Assembly: GCA_003254905.1 (NCBI GenBank)
Contig: QANU01015246.1
Coordinates: forward strand, 186,001-250,000
Length of the DNA stretch: 64,000 nucleotides
Direction of reading: 5' to 3'
Source: Nissolia schottii
Lineage: Eukaryota; Streptophyta; Magnoliopsida; Fabales; Fabaceae
Of the stretch, positions 16,901-29,131 are shown piece after piece (within the stretch, counting starts at the first letter, position 1; the number at the start of each line of letters is the position of its first letter). The position numbers and the translations under genes were made by a program. Below the pieces are notes generated by a model, which was not told the DNA's origin, ran no database searches, and worked only from the letters and a program-made list of their open reading frames with translations.

Positions 16901-19028
16901 TTCTGCCAGAACCTGTCTTAAAGCTTCGCGCATAGGCTTCTATTTCCCCTGCTGTGCACATGCGCTGAGTTATGTCTCCTGAAAAAGAAGGTGTTGGCTG
17001 AAATGAAATTTTCAGGAGAGCTTACTTGGTGCAAGTGTTTTATGCGTTGATTTTTTATTAGACAATTTGTATAATAAAACTTTAATTATTATTTTTAACC
17101 CCACATTTTATGAACATAAAATTGTGATATTGTAATATGATCCTTGAATAATTATTCAATTTTTACTTGTGATAATATTTCAAGTCTTAATTGTAATTAG
17201 TTGAATAATTAATTAGGTTATTAGTTAACGTTAATCAAAATTTAGTGTCATGGGGACAACATTTTTATTTGATTTGCCATTTATATCCTTCACCATTTTT
17301 TACTTTTCATAATTGTCCCTTCCGGTGCCGGCGACAACCCCTGCCCCACTGTCTCACCACCCCCAACCAGAGATGCAAGACAATAATGTCTTCTTTAGCA
17401 GCAGAGTGAAATAGTTTCTTTTTCTGGCACCGACGCCGCCTCACCTTCCACCACGGCCAAATCTAATCCTCCATCTCTGCCGCCCGCCGCCAGCTGCCGC
17501 AACCCTCATCTACCCCTAAGATCACCACCATCAACCTAAATTTTCAAGATTCATCATCACCACCACCCACTTGAGGACCACATCCATATTTGTGATTTAA
17601 TTTTTACAGTTTTTTAAATCTCCAGAATGGCACAATGACAAGATCTAGATACACCACCCACACCCTCAACAACAACACAGCAGAAGAAAATCGCAACAAA
17701 ACAAAGAGAGATTTGAGTAGAAGAGAAGACAGAACCACATCGACACAATCTTTTTCATTCCCGCTCAGATCTGGCCATGGTGGTGTAAAAAAAAGCTAAC
17801 TTTTTTGGAAGACCTGTCGAGATATGACTTCTGTTGTTTCTGGTTTTTCTTTCTTTCTTTCTTTTTTTAAAAAAAAAAATACAAATCTGGGTTTTGCGTT
17901 CGTCGGAATGATGACCTGGAATGAAAGGTGGTAGGTGAGGCGGCGGAGGCTTGTGGTGGTCGTGTCGCCGAAGTGAGAGAAGAGGCAGATTTGTGGGCGG
18001 TGGGAGTGGAAAGAGATGGGAAGCAGGTGAGAGAAAGAAAGAAGGGTGAGGAGGTTGAGGGTGAAAATGTAATTCTATGTTAGAAAAATATTTTTTTTGC
18101 TACATGGTCCCTGACCAAAATGGTCTTGGTAATTGTCCGGACCATGTTAGAATGCACCTTAAAAGAAATGTGCCAAAAGAAGTATCACAAACTTTGAGAA
18201 CAGAACAAAGAAAACAAGTCCCTACACATTTTGCATGATCAAATTTATTTTTCCTCACGTTTATATGTGTACATATATGATCATATCAAAATCTTTTGCT
18301 TCTATTCTTTAGAACAATTTAGTTTCTCTATAGAAGGGGTGGGATGACAAGTCTTGTGTAATGGACCACTCTTTCACACTTATGTGTCTATCCATCAATT
18401 ATTGCACATTTATCATTCACCAATGCACATATCTCAAATTCTAGTCATGTTATTGATGATATTGGTAGGTGAAGGGTCATAAAGGAGCTGCTCCAATTGC
18501 AAAATGCAATGCATGCAAACTTCGGATACATGATTGGATAGTTAGAAGTATGCACCTTTCAACTTCTGGGCACAATTGGTCAAGAAACTCAGATCTTTGG
18601 TGAAATTGAATGCCCCATCCCAATCAGCATCTCTAGAAAAAAGAAAAAAAAAGGGGGGGGGGACAAGAAGAAAAAATTGCATTTAATGTCACATATTCTA
18701 ATCATGCACACATGGTATTTGTAACTATGCTAGGGAAAAAAAGGGGAAATGTTAGAAAGATGATGGGGACTCACACATCAACAATGCAATATCCCATTTC
18801 TTTTTTGATTGCGCCCTTGAAGACGGAGGTGTAGTTCCCCATGCTGCGTGACAATTCCTGCGCGAATATCTGCGCCGCAGCACCATTGCCATTGCCATTG
18901 TTGTTGATGTTGTCGTCGTCATTGTTGTTCTGGCAAAAGACTCGCCCTGGCCCCACAACAATGCAGCTCAATACAACAACAATTGTCGCAAATGAAGCCT
19001 TACTGAAGAATCCCTCTATGTTGCTCAT
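10909..19028 (-). CDS. ABCG28: ABC transporter G family, ABCG24/28 type (half-size with Cys-rich N-terminal domain)
   Basis: Fourteen exons: 19028-18775, 18632-18556, 16978-16703, 16234-16171, 16083-15937, 15730-15696, 15367-15294, 14833-13992, 13541-13245, 12834-12346, 12247-12099, 12023-11734, 11477-11338, 11065-10909; 1096 aa, close to the family's roughly 1100. Residues 1-32 are a signal-like hydrophobic start. A Cys-rich, probably extracellular region follows (about 75-300; [17 protein letters not shown]). Then come a membrane segment (about 303-321), a basic linker, and the ABC domain: Walker A GPSGAGKT 522-529, Q-loop, signature ISGGQ 629-633, Walker B LLILDEP 649-655, H-loop H686. The C-terminal membrane domain ends [10 protein letters not shown]. 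Arabidopsis ABCG28 acts in pollen-tube tips; function here is inferred. Intron 2 is 1.58 kb. The exon 12 donor is weak (CTG|GTCAGC), and reading past it gives an alternative end at 11659. Confidence 0.93.
13667..13775. repeat. Palindromic transposon-like fragment in intron 8 of the ABCG28-type gene
   Basis: Contains GGTTATAGCGGCGCTATAG and later GGCTATCCGCTATTTCCG, flanked by related GCATGGCAT words at about 13638 and 13775. The 'GCTATAGCGGCGCTATAG' style is common in plant non-autonomous DNA elements. I cannot assign a superfamily or exact ends. Confidence 0.35.
17236..18150. repeat. GC-richer block inside intron 2 of the ABCG28-type gene, possible non-autonomous insertion
   Basis: About 900 bp, GC-rich compared with the surrounding intron. 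It starts near GTCATGGGGACAACATTTTT and ends near a weak inverted match (ATGGTCCCTGACCAAAAT). Inside are Pro/His-codon-like CCACC runs, then GGCGG/GGTGG runs on the other side. Stops occur in all frames. It may be a non-autonomous DNA element carrying captured sequence. The inverted ends are weak, so this is tentative. Confidence 0.3.
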
Positions 19029-20817
19029 CTTTTAGTGTATTTATTTATTTACAATGCGGGAAATTAAACTTGTTATTGATCAAAATCACGAAAATTCATT
19101 GGAATCACAAAGGAGTGGGAGGTTCATTGTTAGAGCGCATTTTCCAATGAAGGAATGGCGGCAAGGAGGAAGAGATGGCGATGTATGGGGGAGCAGCATT
19201 TGAGCTTCTCTTGTTTTTTTTTTTCTTTTTCTAATATCCAACAAAAGCTTTTTTGCGTAGGATTGTCCATGAATCAATGAATGGATGAATCGTATTACTA
19301 CCAAAAAAAAAAAACACACACACACACACTTGTACTAGGATTGTGATGCATTGCAAGTAGGACAAGTGTCAAACTTGTAGGCTGCTTTATGAAAATGACA
19401 TTTCCAATCTCGTACTAGGATTATATTTGGGAGGAAGAATGAATGATTCTAGAGACACCATAGATGTTGATACATGATTGGTCGTGTTGAGATGTGTTCT
19501 CGCTGTATCTAAAAGTTTTTAGATTGTGTATGAGTTGTATCTAAACAAAAATATATTTTAAATACTAAATAATTTACTATAATATAATATAAACTCTTAA
19601 CAAATTATTAAGTATTAAACATGGAATTATTTAAAAGGTTCCATATATTTTTGAAAGAAATTTATATATGATTGAAAATTAGTAATTTAACATCAATGAA
19701 CATATCAAGATATTGATATAAATCTTGAACTTAACTTTATATATGTGTGTGTGTGCGCGCGCACTCGTGTACATGTATATGTCGTATCTATGTCCTACAA
19801 ACTATTTAAGTTGGCGTATCCTCGTGGTCATATAGTGTCGTGTCTCCGGCTTTCATGATTCATAGTCTCCTACAAATCCTCTAAATTACTAAATGAAGTA
19901 ATTTTTCATTATTTTTTAAGTTTTGAAGACATTAATTGCAATTACTTTTTACTCCTTAACATGTGTGGGGGATTGGTAGGAATATAAAACATTTCTTTGG
20001 CTGAATATGATATCAAAGATAAGATAGGAAGACATAAAGACAAAAAATTTATGTCCCTCCAAGCCTCAATTATATGTTCTCTCCAGGCAAAATTTTGTTG
20101 TCTCAGCTTCAACAAGATGCAAAAAATATTTAAAAAAATTGTTTTCGTATTTTTGTCTCTCTATCGTGTTCCATGTATCAAATGCATGCTTGCCTAATTC
20201 ATTGTTTAGGAAATAATTATTGGACAAAAGTGTAATATACTACCTAAATATAAAGTGTGTTAGACAAAAAGTTTAAAAAGAATAAATACAAATAACATAT
20301 CTCATTTTAAAGGTATAAATGAAAACTATACTCTAGAACGAGGTTTTAACATATTGTTCTCTAAAAAAATTATATTTACATTACAAAAGGATTCGATTAT
20401 TTAACATATTAATTATGTATGTGCTCTTTTTTTGGACCAACATGTTAAGATCTCTCATTCTTTTATGAACTAAAACGTAATTGTACATATAATCTTTTAC
20501 AAACGTTTATCCCAACTGCGCCCATACAATAGATATCCTTTTGTCCACTTGGAAATGTCAAGATTTTTGCACAAAGATTAAGATAATATTATTTTTCATC
20601 TTGCCATATCAAGATATCATTAAATTGCCACAAATGTTGAAAAATACGATTAGTTATTTAGACTGAACTATCATATCTCTATTTTCATTATATATATAAA
20701 ATAATGTTATGTATAAAAAAGTATAACTCTTGCAAAATAAAAAATAAAAAAAATCTCCCATTTCTTTTTTTATTTTATTTACTCACTATTTTTTTAACGT
20801 TGGTCCATGCCAACTCA
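19029..20817. other. Upstream region of the ABCG28-type gene and AT-rich spacer
   Basis: 5' flank of the minus-strand ABCG28-type gene followed by AT-rich DNA. A poly-A plus CA microsatellite lies at 19302-19329 and a GT/GC tract at about 19745-19762. The open frame at 19997-20197 (66 codons) has no recognisable domain and may come from a repeat. No other gene seen. Confidence 0.5.
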
Positions 20818-21432
20818 TTGATGTCCAATTTGATCTAAAAAAATATTTAATTTAGTTCTAATTTTCAAACAGTGGTCAAGTTAGTTGCTCATTGTCTAGC
20901 CACATTTCATAATGCAATTAAATGCATTTTTAGAAGTGTAATTAAATATATCAATGACATTATTGTCACTTTCCTTCTTCCCCTGTCTTAACTTGACTAG
21001 TGATGGTATCTTCGACAACTATTGGTCGGGAATGCTCTATCATCTTCTAATTTTGTCACCACTAAAGCTCTTGCATCACTATAGTTGCAATGTTTCAGTT
21101 GTCTTGCAACAACTATCGCTGCTTCAAGAACGTCAACAAGTCGTTGTGCTTGCACTTGTCTTCGAAGTTGTGTCCTCATTAGCCACCCATGATAAAGATG
21201 GGATAGGGGAGAGAAAAACAGAGAGGTTGCGCTAGGAGAGGAGAGAAAGTGACGATAATGTCATTGATGTATTTAACTACACATTTTAAAAATGCATTTA
21301 ACAACATTTGTGAAGTGTGGCTAAGAAATGAGAGACTAACTTGGCTCATTTTAAAAAATAATGTGGACTAAATTGAATTTTTTGTTGTTGTTAGAGGCCA
21401 AATCAACTTGTCAGTAATTTGATAGTGACCAA
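20818..21432. mobile_element. Long-TIR non-autonomous element, unit A
   Basis: Left arm (20818-20975: CAAGTTAG, GCCACATTTCA, AAATGCATTTTTA, ATCAATGACATTATTGTCAC) is an imperfect inverted copy of the right arm (about 21250-21432), with arms of about 160 bp. The core holds the phrase CATCACTATAGTTGCAATG and a CAACAACTATCG-type motif shared with unit B. Long inverted arms around a short core resemble non-autonomous Mutator-like or foldback elements. The small open frames inside have no known domain. Confidence 0.65.
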
Positions 21433-21567
21433 ATTAAAATTTTACCCTTTTTCTTTTTCAATCTCACCTATTTTTCACACTACATTAAATAAGATTAGGC
21501 AAGATTGGAGAGAAAAACATATAATTTTATTATATCACCATATGACTGCATTAATGTTCTTCATTTC

Positions 21568-22574
21568 ACTATGTTGAGTCCCTAGCATTTTCAAACTTTG
21601 GTCAAGTTAGTCTCTCGTTGCTTAGTCATATTTTATATATGCAACGAAACACAATTTTAAGTGTAATTGAACACATTAAAGACTTTATTGTCACTTTCCC
21701 TTTCCCTATCTCAGCCCCTCTAACGAGGGTGACTTGCGCAACAATTGGTCGGAAATGCTCCACCGCCTTCCACTTTCGTTACTGTTGGACCTCTTGCACC
21801 ACTATGGTTGCAACGTTTTAGTTGTCTTGCAACAATTGTCGCCATTTCTCGAACGTCATCGAGTCATTGTTGCACCTGCACTTTTATCTGAAGTTGTGTC
21901 CTCAACCACCCATGATAAAGAGTGTTTGAGAGAGAGGGAAATCGGTCCTCGGCCACCCATGATAGAGAGTGTGTGAGAGAGAGGGAAATAGAGGGGTTGA
22001 GATAAGAGATGAGAGAAAGTGATGACAATGTCATTGTTGTATTTAGCTACACATTTTTATAAATGTGTCTAACCACATTTATGAAGTGTGGTTAAGAAAT
22101 GACATATTAACTTGACTAATTTTAAAAAATGACAGGGACTAAATCTAGTGACGATGACTTGGGCAACAATTGGTCGGAAATGTTTCATCGCCTTCCACTT
22201 TTGTCACGACTGGACCTCCCGCACCACTATGGTTGCAACGTTTCAGCTGTCTTGCAACAATTGTCACCTCTTCCTGAACCTCATCGGGTCACTGCTGAAC
22301 CTGGAATTGTCTACAAAGTTGTGTCCTCAGTCGCCCATGATAGAAAAGGGTTGAAGGATAGAGAAATAGAAGAGTTGAGATAGGAAAGGAGAAAAAAACC
22401 GATAATTTCATTGATGTATTTGACTACACATTTTTAAATTTGTTTAACCACATTTATGAAGTGCGGCAAAGAAGTGAGATATTACATTGACCCACTTTAA
22501 AAATTAAAGTGGATTAAATTAGTCATTTTTTATTTATTAGAGAACAAATTAACCTACAAGTAATTTGACATTGC
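21568..22574. mobile_element. Long-TIR element, unit B, with its core and right arm duplicated in tandem
   Basis: Same family as unit A. The left arm starts near 21575, the core near 21719, and a right arm ends near 22143. Core plus right arm then repeats from 22144 to about 22574 (GACTTGGGCAACAATTGG repeats GACTTGCGCAACAATTGG). The product is a left arm-core-right arm-core-right arm composite, probably from unequal exchange. No transposase is visible. Confidence 0.6.
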
Positions 22575-22656
22575 TCGAACCTACTCTTAATTGCTTTTTC
22601 TCTCCCATAATTTCTCTTAGTTCAAGAAAAATTAATACTCTAAATATATTATGATA

Positions 22657-22748
22657 CATGAATCTTTTATACCATGATATATATAAGAATTTCTCCATTT
22701 TACTCATGAATCTTTTATACCATGATATATATAAGAATTTCTCCATTT
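22657..22748. repeat. Tandem duplication, 48-bp period
   Basis: A 44-bp segment starting CATGAATCTTTTATACC at 22657 recurs at 22705 with no difference I can see, separated by TACT. It lies just right of the long-TIR cluster. Confidence 0.9.
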
Positions 22749-23019
22749 CACTATGTTTGAAAGGGAAATTTTAAAGAGAAAGAGAATACAGTAGTTTTTT
22801 TTCAACAAATTTTTTTAACGTGTAACATTAGTCGTACAAAATATACTGTGCTTGTACCTGAATGCAAAGACGCTACATAAACTGACCAACATTCACACGA
22901 AGCTGCACGACACAAAATACCACGTTTGTTGTTTTGTGTTCGACAAATGTAAAATGAAAAAAACAAGGTCACCTTTATTATAGTGTCACCCTTTGCATCA
23001 CAAGGTTACGTAACATTTA

Positions 23020-23150
23020 ATTATTTAATTTAAAAATTATTTTATATAATCATTCACATGTTATAAAGCATAATGATTCACATATCCTAAGAAATTGAAG
23101 GCTCCACAAAAATAGGATAACTATATCAAATAGTGAAAGAAAACAAAAAT
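23020..23150. repeat. Diverged tandem-array unit, left of the solo LTR
   Basis: Carries the marker string ATTCACATGTTATAAAGCAT and GAAGGCTCCACAAAAATAGG found in the units at 26960-27790. Together they formed one array before the LTR element inserted at 23405. Confidence 0.65.
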
Positions 23151-23377
23151 GTTATTTGTACACTAGTTTTAGTGTAGACAACAAGTATCTCCTTTCACAT
23201 ATATTATGTAATCCACACTCACATCAACAAAAGGTTATTTGTACATCAATTTTGACATAAATACCAAATTTCTTGTCTCACACATATCATGCGGCCAACA
23301 CTCACATCACTTGGATATGGGCCCCATGATGTGTGTGGGACTCTTGATGTTTACACCAATGTTAGTGTACAAATAAC
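23151..23377. mobile_element. MITE with GTTATTTGTACACTA ends
   Basis: The left end GTTATTTGTACACTAGTTTT is an inverted match to the right end, which reads TTAGTGTACAAATAAC. The left half is itself doubled: TTATTTGTACACTAG at 23152 is echoed by TTATTTGTACATCAA at about 23237, both followed by a CACACTCACATCA-like string. Non-coding. It lies inside the tandem array. Confidence 0.7.
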
Positions 23378-23404
23378 GCTATTCAAAAGAAAAGTAACAA
23401 AGGG

Positions 23405-26400
23405 TGTAACATCCCGAATTTTTTCCCTTACAAAGATTTCGCATAATAAATGAATGCGAGTCAATTATTAAGACTGTAAAATTAAATTAGTAAATTTAAT
23501 CATTTAAAATACCAGTCAAATAATGATTTCGCAACCTCGCGAGATTTTGCAAGATTCGGGATGATTTTCATCATCATCGAGATTTAATTATGACTCAAGG
23601 GAGTCCGTAAAATACACTAATATAAAAATAAATTTAAGAATGTCTCGACAAAAATTAAAATATCAACACAAAAAATTAGCGGATCACAACGGTGTGTCTG
23701 AAATATTTTTGGGACAACCCTACACGAATGATTAAGGACCCAAACATGATCAAACGTGATCAAAACCGGTCCAGGAGTCTTAATGGTTATCCATATGCTA
23801 AGATATTTTTTAAAATAATAATGTAATAATATAATATAATATAATAAATATAAAGTTATAATATATATAAGACAAAGTTATCATATGTGTATAATACTTA
23901 CAGTGGCCATGCGGACTTTTACATATATATACGTATATAATGTAATATATAATATATAGAATATATAATATATATAACATTAAAAAGTTATATAATATAT
24001 AATATATATATATATATATATGATAATAACATAAGGTAGTAATAGTAATATAGTAAACATATTATATATAATATATGTATATGTATGTAAGACGGGGAGG
24101 GGGGGCTGTATATGCCCTGACACCTTTTTCTCTCTTTGCTTTCTTTTGAAGCTTTAAGCTTCATTGCTTCTTCTCCAGATCTCTGTTTCTTCGTTCTTTT
24201 TCTTTCTTTATTTTCTTTGTTTTTCTTTTGTTATTTGTTTTCATTCCTTTTTCCCCCAAGACGCAAGTTTCATTTTGTTTCCCTTCAGAAGCATTAAGCT
24301 TCGTTTTCTTTCTTTCTTTTTCGTTCTGTTTCTCTCTTTTTGTTGACCGTTCTTGCACTGCTGTGATGTTACCGGGCTCTGAAAAAATAGGATGAATACA
24401 CCTACGCGAAGAGGATATTTTTCTCTTCATTTCTACCGGCTCGAAAACTCGTTTCGAGGTGGGTAATCCGATCACCCCTGTCTATGGGATTTTTTATCTG
24501 TATGTTTATATATGTATTTTTGAGTAGAAAAATTAGAAATATTATGAGAAAAATATGGAGTTAATGAAATGAGGCTTGAAGGATTTGTAGAAATTTTGAG
24601 GTTAGAAAAATATAACTATATTTGTGGGTAAACCAATCTTGAGCTCCTCTTATGGTGCTCTCATTTGAGAGTAGAAATGTGTGTGGCTATGTGTTGAATA
24701 TTTGTTTGCACGTGTGCTACCTGTTTTAACTTGGAAAGAAAAAGAAGTGGTAGAAAGATTAATAGTTGAAATTGTGTGTTTTATTTTCGACTTAATTTTA
24801 ATGAAATTGTGAAAATAATTATTTGATAAAAGCTAACTAGGACAGCCGGAGTTATAGAGAAAAAAAGTTATTGTTTGGATGATGCATGTATATTTCTTTT
24901 AGTTAAGTTAAAGATGATAAGAGTGGGTTATAATGCTGTTTGGATGGTTGTATGGGCATCTAAATCTTCTAGGCCAAAACAGAGATGATGAACATATGTG
25001 TTAATGCGGTTGGACTGTTACATAATTTCTTTTAACTAAGCAAAAGGTGAGGAAAACTATGTTTTAATGCTGATAAGTTTACTTGCAGGTACACCAAAAG
25101 AATTTTCTAGCTATGCTAGACATGATAAAAATATGTGGAATACTATTAGAACTATGTTAATGTGCTGTTGGGCTGTTTCTAGGTGCACTATAATTTTCTT
25201 AGTTAAGAAAAATGTGTTAGAACTATGTTAATGTACCGTTGGACCGATTGCATGTGCCATTATATTCATCTAAATAAATTAAGGCAAAAACATAACATGT
25301 AAAATGCTATTCATATTAATTTTGCATGTGCTTGTATGCCTTATGATAAATTATGTTAGAAATGCTATGTTAGGACTTAGGAGATGATTCTGAAGGGTCC
25401 TGTGACCTGGACTAGCTTAGTATATGATGATGTATGATGAGCATGTCATGAGGTATGCTTAGGATGATGTATGTAGAACAATTTTCATGAGGTATGTTTA
25501 GGATGAGTGCATGAAGTATTTGTATAATGATGTATGTGGAACATTGCATGTAGAATATGTATGTTAGGAATGATTATGCTATCATGCATCATGAGAACTA
25601 GAGGTTAATCACGTAAAGTTTAAAGAGCATAATTGAACCTTAGGGAACAAGTATGTAGCTATATGATAGGAATCCCCTCTCTTGGCAATGTCTAATTGAC
25701 ACGCCCCTCGCCAGTCCCAAAAGGGTGGATTGGCCAATGTGTTACCTTGCCAGATCCCAAAAGGGTGGATTTGGTTAACGAAATAATCCCAAAAGGGTGG
25801 ATTAGTTCGCAGAGGTTAAGGACACAAGGAAGGAAATGTGTTACCTTGCCAGATCCCAAAAGGGTGGATTTGGTTAACGGATTAATCCCAAAAGGGTGGA
25901 TTGATTCGCAGAGGTTAATGGCACAAAGAAAGTTAAAGTTAAAGTTAAAGATTGCTCATCGAAGCAATAAGAAGTGAAGGAAAGGTTGACGTCATACCTA
26001 AAAGAATAAAGAAAGGAGAAGAAGGACGCTAACCCGGGTGAGCCGGTATGCGTAAGAGAATCCCCATATTCCCCAAGCATGAGCATATGATGAATGAGTA
26101 CATGAGTATATGATGTATGAGTATATGATGCATGAGTATATGATGATGTATGAGTATGTAATGTATAAGTATATGAGAATGTATGATAAGCTATGTAGTC
26201 GTCAAGAGAACGCTCGAGACGGCCTATGTATATACGCGAGAAAAGTTAACAAGCACGAGAACTTAGATAAAAAAGACTAGTTCCCCAGTCACCTAGTAAA
26301 GTAGATAAAGCCGTTCAGGACTTAGGCCAGATAATAATCAGTAGGATGTTAGTATGCATGTTCACTTAGAAACACCTGAGCGGCCGGTTGATAAGTGAGT

Positions 26401-26954
26401 TAAAAGGATCCCCCGACGCCAAGGTAAACCACTGAGGACGAATGTTCTCACCCCCACTCACTTATACTTCCAGGGGTAGACGTGAGCTATGAGGAGCACC
26501 AAGAGGATCAGGAAAGAACAGAGGACAAGCTACCGATGACGGACGGACAGATCTTCAAGGCTATGAAGACATGCTTAGTTGGTTATGCGATGGACGAACT
26601 TTTATTATGTGTATGGATGATTATAACATGTACATATACTTTATTATAATATTATATGATTGGTTGTACTTATCTGTGAAGGACCAGGTACTTGCTTAGG
26701 TAAATAATTATGCTATGAATGACTATTGGTTGTAAGCCTCAAGCTCTATCGTTTGTCTTATATACTTTGATTCACACATGGCTCATATTTCGTAATTATG
26801 CACTCAGTAGAAAAGTTTTAAATTGGTCCATATTTTCCTTAATCAAGTATTTTCGAAAAAGTAATAAGGGACTATAAGTATTCCCACCAAGTGATTAACA
26901 ACCTAGTGAGCATTGCGTACTACTCGAGGGTATGCAGTTAGCTAGGGTGTTACA
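23405..26954. mobile_element. Solo-LTR-like fossil, 3.55 kb
   Basis: Begins TGTAACATCCC and ends GGGTGTTACA (TG..CA with short inverted termini), flanked on both sides by the 5-bp target duplication AAGGG (23400-23404 and 26955-26959). No second copy of the ends and no gag or pol similarity is seen inside, so it is best read as a solo LTR of a large, probably Gypsy-class element. A very reduced non-autonomous LTR element is the alternative. It contains a TA-rich zone (about 23810-24080) and a short minisatellite. Age cannot be judged from a single LTR. Confidence 0.75.
25716..25910. repeat. CCCAAAAGGGTGGATT motif repeats inside the solo LTR
   Basis: The 16-bp motif CCCAAAAGGGTGGATT occurs five times (about 25716, 25756, 25788, 25855, 25886). 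Spacers alternate between a TGGTTAACG type and a TTCGCAGAGGTTAA type, so the higher-order unit is about 98 bp, present nearly twice. Confidence 0.85.
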
Positions 26955-26959
26955 AAGGG

Positions 26960-27790
26960 TATTTTTAAAAAATATATATCGGTCATTCTTAAGTAATAGT
27001 TAGCATTAAATAAAAATATAATTATTAAATAATAAAATAACTGAGAGATTTTATGATTTGTTTTTTGAAATATAACACATACAACACATATCTATTATAG
27101 AGGGAAAAAAATGCATTATCATTCACATATTATAAAGAATAATGATTCACATGTTATAAGAAGTTGAAGACTCTACAAAAAATAAGATAACTACATGAAT
27201 AGTGAAATAAAAATAACAAAGGGTATTTTTAATTTGTGCGTGTGTCATTTTTAAGTAATAGTTAGCTTTAATTATTTAATTTGAAAGATATTATAAAGGA
27301 AGAAGAAATAAAAAGACATTGTCATTCACATGTTATAAAGCATAACGATTCACGTATTATAAGAAGTCGAAGGCTCTACAAAAATAGGATAACTACAATA
27401 AATAGTGAAAGAAAAACAGTAAAGAGTAACTACAATAAAAGTCATTGTTAAGTAATAGTTAATTTTAAATTAAAAAATATAATTATTAACTAATGAAATA
27501 ACAGAGATTCTTATGATTTGTTTTTTGAAATATGACACATACAACACATCTATTATAAAGAGAGAGAAAATGCATTATCGTTCACATATACAATGATTCA
27601 CATATTATCAGAAGATGAAGGCTTTACAAAAATAAGACAACTACATGAAATAGTGAAAGGAAAATAGCAAAGGGTATTTTTAGAAATATATTTATAAGTC
27701 ATTGTTAAGTTATAGTTAGCTTTAATAGAAAAAATATAATTATTAAATAATGAAATAATTGAGAAATATTTACGATTAATTTTTCAAAAA
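26960..27790. repeat. Diverged tandem array, about 200-260 bp units
   Basis: Three units follow each other, marked by GAAGACTCTACAAAAAATAAG (27167), GAAGGCTCTACAAAAATAGG (27369) and GAAGGCTTTACAAAAATAAG (27618). Each ends with a TAGTGAAA, a CAAAGGGTATTTTT-like string and GTAATAGTTAGC. A fourth marker at 23095 lies left of the solo LTR. Units are AT-rich and clearly diverged, so the array is old. Confidence 0.75.
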
Positions 27791-27799
27791 ATAACACAT

Positions 27800-29091
27800 A
27801 CATATTTAAATTAGAAAAATAAATAAAATAATACATATATTAACTAATATTCATGAAATATTTATGTAAAATTTGCCTAAATCAAAGAGTGATAGATTAT
27901 AGGTTAATGAGAAAAAAAATGAGTAGATTATATATTTTAAACTAAATAATTGTTTTTTATATATTGTTTCACTTGATATATACTTACTTAATCAAAAAGT
28001 GATAAATTATAGGTTAATGAAAAAAAGACAGTGATGGATTATAATTATTTTTTATATACAATTTCACTTGATTGAATTTTGATTCTTATAATTCTTTTAT
28101 CGATATTGGTCTCTGTAGCATTACATTTTTTTTAACTTTAGCTCTCAAAAATAGTGATTTTAATATTAGGGATTATTCTCTATTTTTTATTAAAAAATAT
28201 TTTAAATTATAAATTATATTAAGACGAAGAGGTAAGGTGCCCATTGTAAATCCAATTGCTCAAGTTATAAAATTAAAAGACCATTAAAAATCAATCAATA
28301 TATTCAATATGTAAAATTTACTGCAACTAAACATGTATTACAAAGCAATACTTACCTCATGAACCACAAATGCTAGAATTTTAAAAGAATAATAGGAGTT
28401 ACTACATTAAATTATAATAACCAAAAAAATGCTCACGAATATGGGAAGGTAAAACAATATTATGGTTACGGTTAAAAAAACCTGACAAGATAATACAAAA
28501 CTCATTGAAAATGCTCAAAGCTCAAGCAATAATAGGGTTGTACGGTTCCAAATTTTGTTCAAGATGAAGTAATAAAGCAATAATAAATTCATTACAAATG
28601 TTAATTAGGATGTATAAATTATATGTAACCAACAAATGCTTATTAGTTTCACCAACCAATCAATATGAGTCATTAACCTATAAAAAGCACTCATGAAAAC
28701 AAATATATCAGACCAATAAGTCACACTCTTAAACTTAACCAAAACCCCCTCCACATTGTCATTATTCGGTCTTTTCTCTCTCTCTTTTTTTTTGCCTACT
28801 AATTCATTGTTGCTTTTTTGTGTTTATCTTTTTGTGTCTATATAAACCATTAATCAACACTATATGTTTTCAGAAAGCTATTTAAACAAGTATGTAGTCT
28901 TTACTTTTCGAATCAACATATGCCCTGTTATTTATACTATTTAATTGGAGTTTTATATATGTGTGTGTTTTTAATGATTGCTATTATGTTTACTGTCCCA
29001 ATTGTAAATAGAAGTTTGATAAGTCATATATAAAATTCAACTGTGAATTTTGTGACAAGGATATTGAGTATACAATAACAAAGTAATGATT

Positions 29092-29131
<40 letters not shown>

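Noticed and set aside
16686-16982. Plus-strand frames of 75-96 codons
   Set aside because: Antisense shadows of the Cys-rich exon 3 of the ABCG28-type gene.
17236-18150. GC-richer block as a separate nested gene
   Set aside because: Stops in all frames and no domain; kept only as a tentative repeat.
19997-20197. 66-codon ORF as a small protein gene
   Set aside because: No homology recognised, and no promoter or splice context; probably chance or a repeat remnant.
20954-22383. Open frames of 60-93 codons in the long-TIR cluster as genes
   Set aside because: They recur with the repeat copies and change sequence freely between copies, with no known domain.
24161-24475. 104-codon Lys/Arg/Glu-rich minus-strand ORF
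   Set aside because: Antisense of a pyrimidine-rich tract inside the solo LTR; low complexity.
26960-27790. CRISPR-like spaced repeats
   Set aside because: Units are 200-260 bp, diverged and AT-rich in a plant nuclear context; this is a tandem array, not CRISPR.
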